Source: Leptospira soteropolitanensis (GTDB taxonomy: Bacteria; Spirochaetota; Leptospiria; Leptospirales; Leptospiraceae). Taken from it: a stretch of 64,000 nt of DNA. The number at the start of each line of letters is the position of its first letter. Position 1 is the stretch's first letter. The translations under genes were made by a program, and so were the position numbers. The stretch spans positions 62,001 to 126,000 of the forward strand of contig NZ_JAMQPN010000001.1 of assembly GCF_026151655.1 (NCBI RefSeq), in the 5' to 3' direction. This document shows, piece by piece, positions 62,550 through 64,000 of the stretch. Under the pieces are notes generated by a model, which was not told where the DNA came from, ran no database searches, and worked only from the letters and a program-made list of their open reading frames with translations.

Positions 62550-64000
62550 TTAGTATTTGGTCTTTGTATAACTCAATTTTTTATTGAGGATGATGTCCAC
62601 ATTGGTCACTTCCCCCGGTTTCACATGGATTTCCGAATTTTCTAATTTCATTTCTTCCATGAAACTAGCCCGGATTTCATATTTTCCTGGTTTTAAGTTG
62701 GTGAACCAAAAGTATCCATCTTTGTCTGTAGTGACTTTGAAGATTTGGTTTGTGGAAACCACAGTCGGCATATAGATCGGGTGTTTTTCAATCGGGTTGT
62801 CTAAGGTTTTGTAAAACACTCGTCCTCGAATGGCACCAAATCCGTCCATGGAATTGATTGCATCTACTGTGACTGTTTGTTTCGGAATCACAGCCGCTGC
62901 TGTTTTGTAAATGGGATATTTATCTGCCCGAATCTCGATTTGGTGAACACCGGCTGGTAGGTTATCGATTTTCACATTATAAATATCACCCGGAACTAAG
63001 GTTCCGTTTTTGGAAATGGATCCCCAAATTTTTGATTTCTCAGTTGTGACTTGGGATACATATTCCTGGTCATCCACAAGGACTTTGATCGATCTGACTT
63101 TGTCTTCTGTTGGAGATGATTTAAGTTTTCCCTGTTTGTTGAGAAGGTCGTAAGGCGACTTGGTGGCCGCTCCCCCATACGACTTGTCTTTGATGATAGA
63201 AGTACGAATGAGGATACTTCCTGTTGTGATAGAAGGAGGTGCCGGTGGTTCCACTTCTGTGATGGGGGGAATGACCACAGTAGTATCGTTGGCAGGAGTG
63301 GGTTCCGGCTCAGGAGCTACAGGTGGGGGAGTTGTATTGTTATTATTCGGTGTTGTTGTTTCCACAGGTGTGATCGGAACATTAATCACAACATTCGGTG
63401 GTTTTGGTGGAGGATTTTGTGGTTTTGGAGAACCAGACAAAAAGATCCCCGCCGCATTTCCGGAAACTTGGGGAGTCTGCTCATGGTTGAACTGACGTGC
63501 CATTTTAACGGTTTCTTCTTTTGCCACAAAGAAGGCTTCGAGAGCCGTCACAACACTATCGTTATTGAGATCCGCTTTTTCTAAGGCATTTCCAAAGTTA
63601 TAAGTAAAAATACCGTGGTTGATGGTCCCACCTACTTCAATGGAAGTTTGGTCATCGTCGGAGGAAGAAATGACCGCTTTGTCTTGGAAGAAATAATCTT
63701 CCGCATTTTGGCGCACCACCCCATCATTTCCTTGGGCAATTGGAATCTCTGCTGCACCTCGGGTATTTTTCCCTTTTTTAGCAATCCCACCTGAATAACA
63801 ACAGTCCATCACAAGGACGGTTTTTTGGGATTTTATATCTGTTAAAAATTCATTTAGTTCTTCATCGGAAATATGTGGGCGATCATAACAAATGAGGTAG
63901 TTACGCATTCCATTCTTTGCTTTCGCATCTTTCATATACATTCCGTGGCCGGAAAAATATAAAAATACAGAATCTTCTTTTCCAACAACTTTACCCAATT
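62550..64000 (-). CDS. Caspase-fold (peptidase C14) protein with C-terminal carboxypeptidase-regulatory-like domain (5' end missing)
   Basis: The gene runs off the right edge, so the N-terminus is not seen; 482 residues are visible. The metacaspase-like catalytic pair is present: His in YFSGHGMYM (residue 18) and Cys in VMDCCYSGG (66/67). An EF-hand-like loop DLNNDSVVTALE follows about 100 residues later. A Pro/Thr/Val-rich linker (~60 residues, poly-Pro and NNNNT) leads to a beta-rich region and a final carboxypeptidase-regulatory/CNA-B-like repeat (GRVFYKTLDNP then DKDGYFWFTNLKPGKYEI). A secreted or envelope location is probable from the linker. The role is unknown. Confidence 0.78.
   Translation of the reverse strand, partial: LGKVVGKEDSVFLYFSGHGMYMKDAKAKNGMRNYLICYDRPHISDEELNEFLTDIKSQKTVLVMDCCYSGGIAKKGKNTRGAAEIPIAQGNDGVVRQNAEDYFFQDKAVISSSDDDQTSIEVGGTINHGIFTYNFGNALEKADLNNDSVVTALEAFFVAKEETVKMARQFNHEQTPQVSGNAAGIFLSGSPKPQNPPPKPPNVVINVPITPVETTTPNNNNTTPPPVAPEPEPTPANDTTVVIPPITEVEPPAPPSITTGSILIRTSIIKDKSYGGAATKSPYDLLNKQGKLKSSPTEDKVRSIKVLVDDQEYVSQVTTEKSKIWGSISKNGTLVPGDIYNVKIDNLPAGVHQIEIRADKYPIYKTAAAVIPKQTVTVDAINSMDGFGAIRGRVFYKTLDNPIEKHPIYMPTVVSTNQIFKVTTDKDGYFWFTNLKPGKYEIRASFMEEMKLENSEIHVKPGEVTNVDIILNKKLSYTKTKY

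Noticed and set aside
1..64000. Mobile elements, prophage or CRISPR.
   Set aside because: No transposase, integrase, phage structural gene or regular repeat-spacer pattern was seen on either strand.

Overview
The window reads as chromosome of a spirochaete, most probably a Leptospira of the saprophytic kind. The base composition is AT-rich. Short lipoproteins with loose spirochaetal lipoboxes (FIGC, VFNC, FVGC, FQCS) are frequent. LpxA, RecG, FtsQ/FtsA/FtsZ, NadA and IspF are all of the free-living diderm type, and many genes overlap by 1-44 bases. The genus is an inference from gene content; no rRNA or species marker is present. I found no tRNA, rRNA, CRISPR array, prophage or insertion sequence, and no gene-free stretch longer than 300 bases.

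Left end (1-6340): the distal part of a nitrous-oxide-reductase maturation cluster (nosL, nosD, nosF, nosY; nosZ would lie to the left). It is followed by a Cys/His-rich secreted protein behind an FNR/DNR-type box, a lipoprotein, and a PCuAC copper-chaperone domain fused through a His-rich linker to an outer-membrane-like barrel. The shared theme is copper delivery in the envelope and respiration on N2O.

6340-15540: small accessory genes on the plus strand: two GNAT acetyltransferases, a PhyH-type dioxygenase, a PadR regulator with chromate transporter ChrA, DinB and PaiB family proteins, an FAD dehydrogenase, a DUF2079 membrane protein and two lipoproteins. Two copies of an interspersed palindromic element sit in this part.

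15533-24350: a minus-strand type I secretion operon that is the most unusual locus here. It encodes two different 1021-residue ABC exporters, each with two N-terminal cyclic-nucleotide-binding folds and a degenerate C39 domain, plus an HlyD adaptor and a TolC-like channel. A long structured inverted repeat lies upstream of it.

24347-44051: mainly housekeeping: thiolase, an MGDG-synthase/MurG-like glycosyltransferase, an Hpt protein, lpxA-galE, a recG operon, gpsA, map, an ArsS radical-SAM plus AhpD-like pair (arsenosugar type), enoyl-CoA hydratase with a long-chain acyl-CoA synthetase, and a membrane-anchored MutS-like ATPase.

44093-55810: minus strand: an AsmA-like protein, oppBCDF without oppA, a lipocalin-like AttH/CrtC protein and a SpoIIE-type phosphatase with TPRs; ispF-nadA follows. 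55766-58563 is a plus-strand envelope group (a membrane protein, an LpoB-like and a COG3014-like lipoprotein) convergent with ftsQ-ftsA-ftsZ. The right edge has a small secreted protein behind three near-identical 14-bp palindromes and the 3' part of a secreted caspase-fold protein.
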